Positions 19,660 through 32,995 of a DNA stretch of 64,000 nt are shown here, in pieces. The stretch is from Plazaster borealis (lineage: Eukaryota; Echinodermata; Asteroidea; Forcipulatida; Labidiasteridae). The stretch spans positions 37,286,234 through 37,350,233 of the forward strand of contig CM037472.1 of assembly GCA_021014325.1 (NCBI GenBank), read 5' to 3'. Below the pieces are notes generated by a model. The model searched no databases, was not told where the DNA came from, and saw only the letters and a list, made by a program, of their open reading frames with translations. Both the position numbers and the translations under genes were made by a program. Each line of letters begins with the position of its first letter. Position 1 is the stretch's first letter.

Positions 19660-21281
19660 GATTGACCCAGTGGTGCACTAAAGGTTGCTTTCATCACCAC
19701 CGGACCAACACAAGCCCCCAACTTTATTTGTTTATAATTTCAAGTGCATTGTCAATATGTGTGGTGGTATACAACAGACGAGACAACTTCATCACTGCAG
19801 GCTCAATAGATGCGCTTTCACGGCATTCAGAGACTGCAGACAGATTGCTCGTAAGTTGACGCATTTTAATTTCTACATGTTCACATTATTTGATCAATGA
19901 GCATTCCAAGGTTTCATCATTTTGTCACATTCACCACCTTGTAGTCATGATTTGGTTTGGTGTGATTTAGTCTTGATAACTTCACCTCCAAAACGGACTG
20001 GAGTTACCCACTATTACTAAATATTGACTTTTCTCATACCAATTTAGTTGCAGATCTGATTAAGGTCAGCAGGTTGTATCCACTGAATTATTGGGTGTAA
20101 CTTTTGGGTGGAATTTAGAGGGGTGTCCAAAAGATACACAATATTACCACACTGAGATTTAAAAAAACCTGGACAGTTTTAAAAGTATTATTCAAGATTG
20201 GTAAGGATAAGAAATAATTTTAATTTTAGCCTGAAAGCTTACTGATTATAGTTCAAACTAGAACCATTTTTCTCTGTGAAATATTTCCCTCTGAAATGAA
20301 GTCATATTGGAGAAAACAGTATCTGAAAACCTTAGACAAAAATGCAACAGCTGATAACCAAAATTAAGGAACATGTGTTTACATGCTGAAAATTGTGCAT
20401 GGTTTTTCACTATTTTCTCCTGTCTCAAACAATGGTTTAAGCCCAAATTTTCACCCAAAACTGATTGAAAGAAATACATAATTCTTCTTCGTTCAATGGT
20501 AAAGTTAGCTAAAGGATTCCATAGAAAGATAATCTGACGCTAGCCATCTCATCTCATGTAAGACACAAATGTCACACACAAATGAGGACATGTATTGTCT
20601 TGAGTTAAGTAATTCCCAATAGTACCTCTCTATGGGAACTGTACTGGGATGGTGCATCAGGTGCTGTCGCTGGTCATTTAGGTGTTGGGGTGGCATTAAA
20701 ACAAAAAAGGAATGTCCATTTTGTAGTTTACAGTAGTCTGGAGCCGGCACCAGGCATAAGTAACCTTTATTTGCTGTACTTTTGGTGCTCGATATGTGGC
20801 ATGGTGTACTCCATGGAGAACAAAAATATAGTTCCGTATTCCTGCAGCTCTATTACCGGAAAAGTTTTTTAATTCCGTAAAATAAAAAACCCTTAACATG
20901 AGTTTGTACATGTGTACACGGTTGTGGGTGAAATAACAATATGTACTTACATGTACTATATTATGTGTAGGTGTTTGGGCAAATGTGGTTGATTGTAATT
21001 ACGCTTATTAGCATAATTAATATTTACATTTACGGAAAGTCCGTAAAATTACGGCGAAAATACGGAATATTTCACTTTACGGAGTCCGTAAATTTACGGA
21101 CATTTTTAACAGTGTAGGCCTACTTGAAGTCATGTACTCGATATTCGACTGAACATGTAGTCTGACTTGATTTTAAGTACTCTTGGTACTGCTTTCTTTT
21201 TATGCATTGATATCCCAGGAATACAGGAACAAAGCTCTGGAAAAAGTAAAATTGAAGTTGTCGTATGATGTGTATTCATGT
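19660..21281. other. Unrecognised intergenic DNA
   Basis: At 21020-21105 there are six or more TTACGG/CCGTAA motifs forming short inverted pairs. Otherwise no supported gene. Confidence 0.5.
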
Positions 21282-21468
21282 TTAAAGGGATTGTATACGT
21301 TTGGTAATTGGAACCCAGTGTTTGTTTCAATCCTATTATAATTGTAGATATAAACCATAAAACTAACCTGTGAAAATTTCATTTCAAAAGGTGGTAGTGT
21401 TTTTTTAGATATGGCCGAAAATCTTGAGCGGTTATGTCCAATTACCAAACGTATACAATCACTTTTAA
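21282..21468 (+). mobile_element. TTAA MITE, subfamily B, internally deleted
   Basis: Keeps both TTAA-flanked ends (AAAGGGATTGTATACGTTTG and CAAACGTATACAATCACTTT) and the left block to GAGCGGTTATGTCC, which joins directly to AATTACCAAACG. About 200 internal bases present in other copies are missing. Confidence 0.85.
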
Positions 21469-22627
21469 AGATAACAAGCAGGCATTGTCATCTAAAAATT
21501 ATTCAAAACAAAACACCAATAAATGTTATTATACCTCATTTTGCAGTATTTTTCTTTATAAAGTATTCGTACTCGTACTTGTACTCGGACATCCAAGTAC
21601 TTGGTAACTCGGCTGCATGCTGGACTCAGTTACACTTGGAGACTTGTTCTCGTATACTCGATGGCCTGTGTACTCGGTTTTGGCAATGATACTACCGAAA
21701 ACTATTTTACCACAACACTAGTAAATATATAGCAAACACACTCCTTTTCATTGCTGTACTCTTATTGAATATTGCTGTACTGATTTTTTCAGTATAGAAA
21801 TGAAGGGTTTTTCTTGTATCTATACCCTCCTGGAAACTTGACGAATCAAAGATCAGCTGTTTCAGAAACACAACTTGTTAAAGTATTTATAACAGTTGGA
21901 TTTGTTTTCTCCCAGTGAAAGTCCAGTGGTTGGTTTTGTGTCTATCTTTCTGCTACAACTGCAACATAACTGTGGAGGAGTCTCACCACGTGACAGTCTA
22001 CCTACCAATGGGGATGATGATGAGTATGGTGGAACGTACACCAGACCCAGCTGACATCTCACACTACTAAACTAAGGTGTGTTAAACAGCTCCTTCAGCG
22101 AAAATTTGTTTACGGGAGTGCTATTTAAACTTGTTTGTATTGCGTTTGTTTATCATTTAAATGTAATTTTGATATTTGAACACTTCTTAATTTTTCGTCA
22201 TTATCGATCAAAAAATTAGGCCCCAACCTCAAGGCTCTGAAAAACTAGGAACACTTTTGCCGTTGATGGCGTGCGTCAAAATTACAGTACTTTGATGTCA
22301 TGTGTGGGATGTTACTTTGTTCCTCTATGCTGCAACAAATCGGCTACACAAAACGGAGCTCCCACATAATATGAGTGATGACGTAACAGGGCTTTTCGCG
22401 AATCTTTCTGAAAAGCACCGGAGAATGGTATTTAAAATGATTTTTTTTTACACAATTCAAATCCGTTTAATATCATGTGAACTCAATTTCCTTATTGATT
22501 GAAAACATGTTAAATGTATTTCAGCAAAGATCACTTGTTGCCGTTTTTGTTCAAGTAGGTCTTTTAAGACTAGTCGGATAATTACGTCATCGTTTGGAAT
22601 CATAACGGAGCCATTTGAGCTATTTGA
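21469..22627. other. Unrecognised intergenic DNA
   Basis: A cluster of TACTCG/TACTTG motifs lies at about 21560-21680, and related motifs occur at 21130-21180; probably a degenerate simple repeat. No gene supported. Confidence 0.5.
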
Positions 22628-22810
22628 GGGTGTATACAACATTAGTAAAACTGATAATATTTTTTTCCAGGATTGCACATAACTTAATGTAGTGGAAAAC
22701 TTCCCTTGAGATACTTTTGCTTGAAATGCTATTGTTTTTGAGAAATGGGTAAAACAGTTGTTTTTATCTTGCAACTCAAAAACCCAATGTTTTTAAAGCA
22801 GCGAAAACAA
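22628..22810 (+). mobile_element. TTAA MITE, subfamily C (partial)
   Basis: Shares with 62165-62500: TACAACATTAGTAAAACTG, TTGCACATAACTTA, GTGGAAAACTTCCC, TTGCTTGAAATGCTAT and GTTTTTGAGAAATGGGTAAA. The right half is missing. Confidence 0.65.
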
Positions 22811-25306
22811 ATAAATTCAGATATAACTTAAACTGCTAGTCTGTAACAAAATCTATCTTTGTCGAGTAAAATTGCAGTCTCTTAACCAGTTAACATCAGG
22901 GGTCTTCCATTTTTTGTCCCCTTCCACACTGATGGAATTATTTCCTTGGAATTGCCGGATTCGTTTTTCTTTGAGAGTATCGTTGGCACGTATACCCTGA
23001 CTTGACAAAGCCAAGAGACCGAAGATTATTTTTGAAGCACCGAAATTTGTAGAAAACACCATAATCATGCACCGTGTGTTGCAAATCTATGGTAAATTTG
23101 AATGAATGGGAGAATTTGTTTTAGTTGCACCAAAGGAAAGTCTGTGGAGGAGGCACAAATTTAAGGAAAAAGCAAATGAGAGAGGACAAATAAATCCCTC
23201 TTGAAAATCCTAAATTATATTTACTTTTCTCATTACATTTTCATCTTATAAGTTATGCTTTTCTAAAATTATGGACCAAACCTTAAAAGTTCCATAGGTC
23301 GGGTCAGGAAAAGCGGTTTTGAATAAGAGTATCACCATTTCTGTTTCCTCGTTTCCATTTAAGACGACAAGTAATGTCCCTGAGCCCTACTCAATCATCG
23401 TTGCCAATCCGGCAGGCTGCATGTAGCCCCCCTTCCAAACCATGTCTCTGTTTTTTCCCAAAGGCAAACGTTATCCAGAAACTAAGATAAATGCTTGTAA
23501 GTGTATGTGTAAAAACTGATCAATTACCAGTCAATTGGGCAGAAGAGTTGTTCCAATTGACTCAGTTCTTGATCACCGAAGTGCTAATACTGACCAAGGC
23601 TTGAGTGAATCGAGGCCGGCAGTGAAGCGTTTCCTACCAAGTCATCTCACCCCCCCCCCCCCACCCTCCCTCCCCACGGCCATAATAATTTCTCTCCGTT
23701 TACCGACTCCTATTATTTGTATCCACTAGTGTATTTGTTCCTCGTGATATTTATTAATTATTTGATTTCCTTTAATCAGTAACGTACCCAACAATGTACA
23801 ATATGTCCCCACCATGGAAACTCAAGTATTTATATATCCCGGCATCTAATGGGTAGGGGTCTGATACACACTGTCAATAAGACAGACATCGGAAGTGATT
23901 GAATTGTGCCACGCGCAGCATGCTTTACAACCCTGTCATTATTACTTTGGGAAACAGCAACAATGTTTTCTACTCTGAATGTTTTACTTCCTCAACAAAA
24001 AGGGTGAAAAAAGGAAAAATAAAAAAGATAGGGATGTAATTTTCTGTGTATCATTGCTTTTAGTGAAATGGAGCAATGGTGTTAAATTGATTATCGTTTG
24101 GTGTCCCTATAGGACTTGGTAATTGATAGGCAACATGGCTTTATGTAATTTCTGCCATCTCTCTGGCGTTTGCTTGTGTCAAGTGCCGAGGCCTCGCTCG
24201 TCAAATTGGTTTTGATTTTGTTACTCTTATGTGTCTGAGATAAAGACTTGTCAGTTTTGGGTGGCACTACAAGAGAGCACACATAGCTGTCAGACTGTGG
24301 GTCGGAAGAGGTGTTAAATATTTGGACGATGGGAAATTTCAAAGTGTGAATTTGTTTTTGTTCATGTTTTTTTTTTTTTTTCATCGACCGGTAATTTTCC
24401 CCAACTATTGGAGACAATCTGCTGTGAATGTAGCGAGAGCAAGAAGTTACATTGATTTTAACAACATGCTTCACATTTTCATGATAGGGAATCATAATGT
24501 CTTCAGTTTAACCTTGGGTAGGTATTCCAAGGTATTTTCCGTGCATCTGCGTGGTGTTATTTTCCAGAACTTTTTGAGTTTCCGGAGTAATCATTTTGTT
24601 TTGAAAATATCGGGGAATAGGCCTATGCAATAACCCCGAATTCCAGTGTCCTCTGTCCCTATTTGTCCGGGGAAACAAAGCATGGCATGGTAGGTGCATG
24701 CCTGTGTACGCAGCACAATGGAATGCACATGTAAATACACGTCAGCCATGCGACTGACTGCCCAAAAAACTGAGTGCGCCAAAGTTGTTCCAGGCGTAAA
24801 ACGTCCGCTTTAAGGCAGTTAAGATAAATTGTTTCGTGTATACACGTCATTCGACATGAAGTGGTTAAAAGCTGTTCACTTTTCAATTGGCTCTTTCTAC
24901 GAGTCCCCTAATTTGTAAAATTTGTAAGCAGTGCTTAGTGAACTGTTAATGTCTACTCCAAAATTCAGTACCACAATTACGATCAGACAATACGATCAGA
25001 AAATTCAAACAGCAGCAAAACATTCAAAGAAAAAGGTGGAGGGGGAGGGGCAGAATAAACCAACCCCTGACACAGGCCTTGTACTAACATTTGACTTGTC
25101 CTCTGGACAAGTCCACTGGGCTAGCCAGCTGAATGTTTAACTACCCACACACCTTTTTATAAACCCGCTAATTAGAAATACTCATAAAAGTCTAACTTTG
25201 CAGACGTTTGTTTTGCTTTAATCAAATAATAAAATATCAAATATCATAGACCTGCATGTGCCGGGTTATCTAAAGGGGGATGGTTAAACATGTTGTCTAG
25301 AGGAGG
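22811..25306. other. Unrecognised intergenic DNA
   Basis: Short homopolymer runs (C at 23650-23662, T at 24368-24380). Open frames here lack recognisable domains. Confidence 0.5.
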
Positions 25307-25572
25307 TAGTGGAGTAACCAGAAGACCGGGGGGGGGGGCTATGGGAGGTGCCCCCTCCATTAAGAACCCTTGCCCAACTCTTGAAATCCAAAAAAAGCAC
25401 AAATGAATGGTTCTATTTATTAAATAGCCCCCCCCCCCACAAAAAAAAAAAAAAAAAAAAAGGAAAACGAATAATTTTCTTTTTTAGGCCTTTGCCTCTG
25501 GCTCCCTTCCAACCCCAAGCTCACCCCCCAAAAATAAACCCATAACCCATGAAATGTCTGGTTACACCACTG
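25307..25572. mobile_element. Short inverted-repeat element with G/C tracts
   Basis: Ends TAGTGGAGTAACCAGA and TCTGGTTACACCACTGA are near-complementary. Poly-G at 25329-25338 and poly-C at 25428-25438 lie inside, followed by a run of about 20 A. Non-autonomous DNA element is the likely class. Confidence 0.55.
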
Positions 25573-28331
25573 AGAGGAGGTGAACCCTAACCACACCCCA
25601 AATGGCGCAGGTGCATTCCACACTGCTAGTTTAGGTGGATGGTCAAGTCCCATATTTTATTCAGTAAAAGTACTACACCATAAAATGTTGTGTGACTTTG
25701 ATTTAAACTGTAACTATCAGTAGGCCTACAGAATGGAAGTTTGCAATAATTTTCTCGATAAAATAGAATTGAACAGGGGTAAAAAAAATAATAATATACC
25801 CCCAAGGCACGCTGACTTTTATTTATTAAGTTATTTACTTTTCATTTAAAAAGAAGAGTTTTGTAAAGAGAGTAAAATCTGACTTTTTAAGACAGGTGAA
25901 GAACTATCTTTTTCCCCTTGACAAAAAACATTTAATATGTCAGCCATTTTATTTTTTCCTAAGTAGGCCTACATAACATTTCAACTTGAGTGATAAATTC
26001 TACCCCCCAAAATTACAAAAACATACATTTTTATGGTATCTAAAAGTCTAATAGAAGATGTTTGTTTTCGGATTTCAAAATAAACAATGTGAGCCTTTGA
26101 TTTGGTAACCAGATACTACCAGTTCCAGTTTGTCTTATAACTACTGTTTTACCATTATTATATATCTAGATATGCTACCAAATTTTTTAACAGTTGCTGG
26201 TGTTTTACCATTATTATAAATCTGGTTATGCTACCAAATGTTTAAACAGTTTCTGGTGATATTTTACATGGAAGATAAAAACGAAACAAATAATATACCA
26301 CAACAAGGTGTAAGTTTAGATTTATTTTGACCATAGGTGTTCGACCCAGGGCTTGGGGTGGGGGCAACTGCCGCTCAAATTCAGGCAAAACAGTAGGGAA
26401 AATTCGGTCACAGCAAGAAAACAAAAAATGGACAGAGAAAGCAAACCTTTTTGTTCGAAATTGTTACTTGTGTTTCTATGTGAAAATTTTCCTGCTAATC
26501 AACCCCTCTCCCCCCTCAACCAAAGAGTCTCCATATGCCCATAATTTTGACCCATTTTGGGGACATTGGGAACAAATAAACGAAAGACTTCGCAGAGAGA
26601 GAATCTCGGCAACATTGTTACTTCTTAAAAATTTGCAGCCTACACTATTTCAATCGTCTCGGCTTCAAAACCAGAACTGTTTGAATACAAAAATGTCAGG
26701 AAATGTCATATGGTTTTCCTTTGACTCAAGGAAAATAACTGAATTCTGAGGCAACCTCGGTTCAAACACGGATAATACTCAACTGAACTCCGGAATTCAG
26801 TGGAATATTTTGTGAGACGGCTATTAGTATTCAGTGACATTACACAGCAAGGGGAAGGTATCTACTGTCAATATTTGATTGGTGCGCTATATTGTCAGCG
26901 TGATAATTGAGAGGTCGAGTCCACAGTTGCAGAGCCACCAGGTTTTTTCCCTTTTTTGGGGGGGGGCAGTTTTTTATGGGTCTAGCACAACCACAGAGAG
27001 ACAACGAGTGCACCATGAACCCTTTTTGGGGATGGTATTAACAAAGGTTTTAGAAACAGAAATCTGTCCATCATCGGAAATTATCGGAAGTGTGAAGCAT
27101 CAACAAAATCAATATTGGTCGTTGCAAATAGCAATTTTGGATATATCAAGAAAAAAAGGTGTAGCTGTTTTTTGTGTTTTTTGCAGGCCTGTGTTAGCTG
27201 AACCCTAAAATATGCCTTAGTGTTTATTTGTTATTGTAAAGAAAATGTTCAAACTAGAAGTATCCTTGTGTTTTACCATGTGTGTGAAGCACTGTACACT
27301 CAGTACTTTCCCGAGTATGACCTTACCTTTAAATTAAGAGTCAGTTTTGAGGGATGTGTTATGCATTTAACTTTTCACCAACTAAATCCCTACTTGTGGT
27401 TGCTATTATCAGAGGTTTGTGAACGGAAAACGTCAACAGTCCACATTGAAATGTGACAGAGTAACTTCTATTGTAGGATCATGAAGCTCCATGCACAACT
27501 ACCCCGAACACGAAGTAGAATTATCACAATGCAGTTCTCTGACACTTCCCCCTTTTGTTGTTGAGGTGGGGGGGTTTCTGTGAGCTGTGAACAGAAAAAT
27601 TTGTAGTGAAACTCTGTTTATTGACAAAAAAAAACCTTCTGTCATATTGGACCTCCTCATGGGAGCTGGAAAGAAAAGTGGAAAAGAAATTCAAAATAAA
27701 GGACTGTTTGTGCATATCTAAAGACGTGACAAAAGCAACCACAATAGCAGATTCCAAACTCTAGGTGACATCGTGGATGTTATGCTCCATCAAAAGAGAA
27801 GGGAAACACAGGCAAGCTGCCAAAATGGTGGAGAAGGTTTCAAACCTCATGATCGCCAAACTCTGCATAAGAAACAAAAAACAGAGAATAAAAAGATGGT
27901 ATGAATGGCCCCATTGATGCGTGGTTTGAAAAGAAAAAGGCCAGATCGTCACGTTCTAAAAACAGAGTTTTGGTCGTGGGCTACCAGAGCAAAGCAATGT
28001 GCATGAAACGATCAAGTTTCCGTGAGTGAAACAAACAAGGATTTCGAAACGGAATTTGTGGGGTGAAAATTTGAAGTGAATGTGTATGACTGTATGTATA
28101 GTTACAGAAATGATACGGTGTTGGCAATGTTAATCTCATGCATGGCGCTAGCTGACTGTCTTTGAATCAAAAATGAGGTAGAACATTAGTTATCTTGAAT
28201 ACATGGAGGCCTAAAGTATTTCAAGGTGGTTTTACCCAAGATTGGTCAAACATCAGTGGAGTAGGGTAAAACCAAAATCGATACTGCAGTTTTGGGAAAA
28301 CTGCTGCTCAAAAACCCATGTTGCGACCCAC
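25573..28331. other. Unrecognised intergenic DNA with one small tandem duplication
   Basis: At 26146-26257 a segment of about 56 bases (TTTTACCATTATTATA ... TATGCTACCAAAT ... CAGTT.CTGGTG) is repeated twice in tandem. The open frame at 26327-26749 has no recognised domain. No supported gene. Confidence 0.5.
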
Positions 28332-28707
28332 TTAAAGACACTGAACACGTTTGGAAATTGTCAAAGACCAGTGTACTCACTTGATGTATCCCAACATATG
28401 CATAAAATAACAAGCATGTGAAAATTTGGGCTCAATTGGTCATCGAAGTTGCAAGAAAATGATGAAAGAAAAAACACCCTTGTTGTACAAATTTGTGTGC
28501 TTTCAGATAGGAATAAAAACTTCTTGCAAGAGGTATTTTATTATTTTAGTGAGAAATTACCTCTTTCTCAAAAACTACGTTACTTCAGAGGGAGTCGTTT
28601 CCTACAATGTTTTATACTATCAACAGCTCTCCGTTGCTTGTTACCAAGTAAGTTTTTATGCTAATATTTGTTTTGAGTCATTACCAAACGTGTACTATAC
28701 CTTTTAA
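28332..28707 (+). mobile_element. TTAA MITE, subfamily A
   Basis: TTAA-flanked with the standard A order, from AAAGACACTGAACACGTTTG to CCAAACGTGTACTATACCTT; the central palindrome is partly decayed (CTTCTTGCAAGAGG). Confidence 0.87.
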
Positions 28708-30711
28708 AACTCAACTCAAAGTGTATTTGATGTCTGACGTCTTTTCTCGCCCATTGTATTCCTACTTCATTGCCATTGTCTTGTATTGAACCATTTTTTT
28801 TAAAATCGTTTTGTATTACGTTCCTGTCAGAACCTTGATCATTTAAGGGTGGGTACTCGTGCATTATAAGTTTTGTCATTTAGTACTGACACATTATTAT
28901 TGAACACCGTCAGACGCTGCGTATCTTCTTACACACTCCTGACACCATATAATACAGACCTCAGACGCACATACTGCGGATACATTTTCAAGTAGCTACA
29001 ACTCGCCACCTCGTATCAAGGCAGCACCTTTCATGAGTTTCATTCTATTTGTAATGGATTTTTTTCCAGTAAAGGAATTTTTGTCCCACAGATCTCAGCA
29101 ATTAGAAAGCATTGTTCCTGGACAGAATGGCTCTTAACGGACAAAGGCTGGTCTTTTCCTCATTGATTAACCTAAACCCTTTTAAGCTGTAACAACCACA
29201 GACAACAGTATAGTAGCCTTGACGTTTTCTTCGTGGTGAGAACATCTTAAGTGCTTCACAAAATGTCAGGGAAACTGGTTTATGAAATAACTCCCTTCAC
29301 TTTGGAGCGCGGACGTTCTAACACTCTCTGTCAGCCTAAATCCTAATCATTTGTGTGGAAATGTTCTTATTGCACTTAGAAGAATTCTATGTGCCCATGT
29401 TTCCCATTCAGGAATTAATGAATAAATAGAATTAATCGAAGCCATTATAAAGGACTATAATTGGGCTTTTAGTGAGCAGGGATTCTTTTGAGGGATTTTG
29501 GGCAGCACCGCTCGGTGGTTAAGTGTTTTATTGTTTCATAATTACCTTTCATGCAACACAATCGAAATTGCAAACTTGTTATTGTTCGGCAATGATTTTC
29601 CATCACTTTATTCAACGCGTCATCTGTTTGTGGTCGTTCAATCCCTACCATTATTTTTCTCCATGAATGCATTTAACTGAATTTGAAGGAGAAATTACCA
29701 TTAAAGTATAAATTGGTCAATTAATAGAATCTTCCCCACTGGAAATTTAATTTTTGTTTACGTTTTTGATCGTTTCAGTATGATCAAAAAAATATTGGGA
29801 GTTCATATTCGTTGGTGAAATGCAGCTAGGTTTGCGTTCAGTGTTTTGACAAATTTAATTTTCTTGCTGTTGAAGATTTAAAGGGACTGCGCAGAAATGA
29901 AAAGCACATTAACTCCACTTGGCTGGTTTTCAAAAAAATGACAACATTGTTTCGAATTAACCAGTAGGCCCTACACATTTCATTACAATGGATACTAATG
30001 TTTGTTGTTAAGAATTCATTGTTATCCCTTTCGACATTGCTATTTTGTATGCTTAAAACAAAGTTATGAAATAGCTTAAATAAATTGTGCAAAAAATGTG
30101 AAAAATGACAATTTTTAACCTTATCTGAGGTGCATGTACAAAAGCACTCAATAAAATTTAAAAACGGGCTGGAAAAAACAGAGCTACATTCGCAGCCGTT
30201 TATTTGCTTTGTTCATTTAACGAAAATGCAATCCACCAAAATCCAATCCATGCAGTGCGGTGCGCACATGTTTGTTTGTTTGTTTGTTTGTTTGTTTTAT
30301 TGCCACTCCTACTTTCATACATACAGATAAATAATGATTAATGATCAATACAAAATGTACCATAAATTATAAAACAATACAATACAGTATCAATCGGGGT
30401 GATATCTAGAGAAGGACTGGCCTTCTGTGGTGGAGCACCCCAGACTGCCTTCAGTATAAACAATTTGGAATAATACAAGCATTGATTTCCGAGATAGGGT
30501 TATAAATGTAATAAGTTCGAAAATGAAGTGAGCACATTGTACATACTAAAATAAACATGTTAAAAAAAAAACCCAAAACACAGAATCATCAGAGGTAGGC
30601 CTACTTGTTTTAATTTCACTTTTTAGACTGATGCGAGTTTGGTTCTGGGGAGTGCAAAGGGCTATACTCAATAATTTACGCAGAGAAATTTGTAGCTCTC
30701 CTATAGTCCTT
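28708..30711. other. Unrecognised intergenic DNA
   Basis: A (GTTT)n run of about seven units at 30268-30297 and AT-rich sequence. Nothing with support as a gene. Confidence 0.5.
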
Positions 30712-31111
30712 TTTAGAGGCATCGTACACGTTTGATAATTGGAGCCTATTGTTTGTTTCAATCCTATATAGTTGTATATATATACACCATAAAACTAACC
30801 TGTGAAAATTTCATTTCGAAAAGTGGTAGCGTTTTTGAGATATTGCCGAAAATCTGGAGCGGTTATGTCCACGCAGGAAGAATAATCTGCATTGGAATAC
30901 ACACAATATGAGAAGCGTTACCGTAACGCTTCTCAATATTCAAAATATTTTGGAGATAAAAAGTAATATATTTTTCCATAACCGCAGTCCTTCGAAGTAA
31001 AAAGTCTCTCAAAATGCATTATACTATCCAAAGCTGCTGTACTTCTTACCAAGTAAGTTTTTATTGCCGTAAATGTTCAGAGTCATTACCAAACGTGTAC
31101 GATGCCTTTAA
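30712..31111 (+). mobile_element. TTAA MITE, subfamily B
   Basis: Left end TTTTAGAGGCATCGTACACG and right end CGTGTACGATGCCTTTAA are inverted; the left TTAA is mutated to TTAG. The core reads GAAGCGTTACCGTAACGCTT, a near-perfect hairpin. Confidence 0.85.
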
Positions 31112-31568
31112 TTTAAATGAGCATTGCCCCTTCGAAATGGGTGCTTTGGGCTATAAAAGGCGTTTGTTTTGAAATGAATATGGTTGGAAAGATGTTTTTA
31201 AAAGTAGAAAATAATTATCACTTGAAATTGTGTGGTTTTTGTGTGATTTCATGACAGAACACAGTCCGCCATTTTGTAATAAAATTTATGTTTTTTGTTC
31301 AATCACTACTCACCAATTACAAAACACTGTATGTGTTTTATGCATGAACAACTCTTGAAAAGGATAAGGAGAAATTCCAAACAGCGAAGTCTTGAGAGAT
31401 TTGAAGTCAATGTCTCCTTTTTAAAATGAAGGATTGGTACATAAATCAACACTCAATGATCTATCGACTACTTCTGTTATAAGATGTTACCCGACTCTGT
31501 GTTATCTCTTGTCTAAAAGCAAACGCAAATACCTTGTGAATTTAGATATGATTTCTAACGTGTTCTCC

Positions 31569-31941
31569 TTAAAGGCACTGAACACCCTGGGAAATTGTCA
31601 AAGACCAGTGTTCTCACTTGGTGTATCCCAACATATGCATAAAATAACAAGCCTGTGAAAATTTGGGCTCAATATTGGTCATCGAAGTTGCAAGAAAATA
31701 AAGAAAGAAAAAACACCCTTGTACAAATTTGTTTGCTTTCAGATAGGAATAAAAACTTCTTGCAAGAAGTGTTTATTATTTTAGTGAGAAATTACCTCTT
31801 TCTCAAAAACTACGTTACTTCAGAGGGAGTCGTTTCCTACAATGTTTTATACTATCAACAGCTCTCCGTTGCTTGTTACCAAGTAAGTGTTTATGCTAAT
31901 ATTTGTTTTGAGTCATTACTGAACGTGTACGATACCTTTAA
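31569..31941 (+). mobile_element. TTAA MITE, subfamily A
   Basis: TTAAAGGCACTGAACACCCT to GTACGATACCTTTAA with the ACTTCTTGCAAGAAGT palindrome intact. A 138-residue open frame crosses it and its flank, an artefact of the repeat. Confidence 0.88.
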
Positions 31942-32716
31942 AGTTGAAAACGGAATAATTCACACTAGATTTCTGCATACATTTGAATATTTCATGCAAT
32001 ATCAACCGGAACCGTCCCTATCTTTCATAACAAAAAAGAATTACCAAAAGAACACAATTGTACAAAAATAAATACCCGTCACAATCTGAAAAACCATTGA
32101 ATAATCAGTATGTGCTTATTTATCGGTTTTTCAGATTTGCAACGAAATATTCAGTTACTGCCAATATTTCCCTTTTATTTGAAACTGTAAAGATTGTCGG
32201 CTATAGTTCTGTACTTGTACAGAGTCGATGGGTTTCGTTGTGTGACAGAGGTCCCTACGAATCCTTGCACGGAATGACACTTTAAGTCCCTGCCTTTTTT
32301 CCTCCTCTCAGTCAATGATGTTACTTATTGAAACCGCTCATTCAAATTTAATAGTTTATGGGTCAATTTTTTCTTCTTCTTAGGGCAGAGTGATGGAGGG
32401 GATGGGGTGAAGCAGCAATGTGATGTTTAACATGCGTTGCCGTCTTGATATTTAATGGGTTTGAACACAGTACAATATGATTGATCTGCAATCAGCAAAA
32501 GCCTTGGTTTATGACTGTATCAACCAACACAGGCTTACGGCTTGGTGTTTTTTTCCCTGAGTTTGGATAAGGTACAGACAAATTTACTTCAAGTTTAAAT
32601 TTACATAAGCACTTCAAGTTGATGTCATATTCGGACAATGAGTGGGTGGTTTTGTAGTAGCACATCAGCTGACAAGATTTTGACTCTACAAAATGTGTAT
32701 AATCTTTTCTTACAGT

Positions 32717-32995
32717 GGGGAGTAATAATAATAATATCAAGCATACAGCGCCATCTATCTATAGGTAGCCTATTCCGAGGCGCATAACAAAAGAAGAAGA
32801 AAAAACAGAGGGAAAACTTAAGCGAACAAAATACCAATACAAGCAACCAATGCATTAATAAGCAACACTGAACAAGTATGATTTTAATTTAACTTTAAAC
32901 ACTTCTAACGAGTCTATTATTTTTACTTCTAAGGGTGGTCTATTCCATAAATCCGGAGCTGGTGCAAAAAAATGCTCTAGTACACTAGTAACAAA
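32717..32995 (-). mobile_element. Non-LTR retrotransposon 3' end with (ATT)n tail
   Basis: Minus-strand frame reads APAPDLWNRPPLEVK then IIDSLEVFKVKLKSYLF, the typical LWNxLPxxVKxxxSLxxFKxxLKxxLF end of CR1/L2-like reverse transcriptases, followed by about 180 bases of 3' UTR and an ATTATTATTATTACT tail at 32722-32736. Confidence 0.7.

Noticed and set aside
26327..26749. 140-codon + open frame
   Set aside because: No domain, no codon-like bias, no splice signals; chance frame in intergenic DNA.
28426..32071. Recurring ORFs with a shared VRNYLFLKNYVTSEGV peptide (also at 4598, 15293, 17185, 37739 and 49095)
   Set aside because: All lie in copies of the same non-coding TTAA MITE; the peptide recurs because the DNA repeats, in either orientation.
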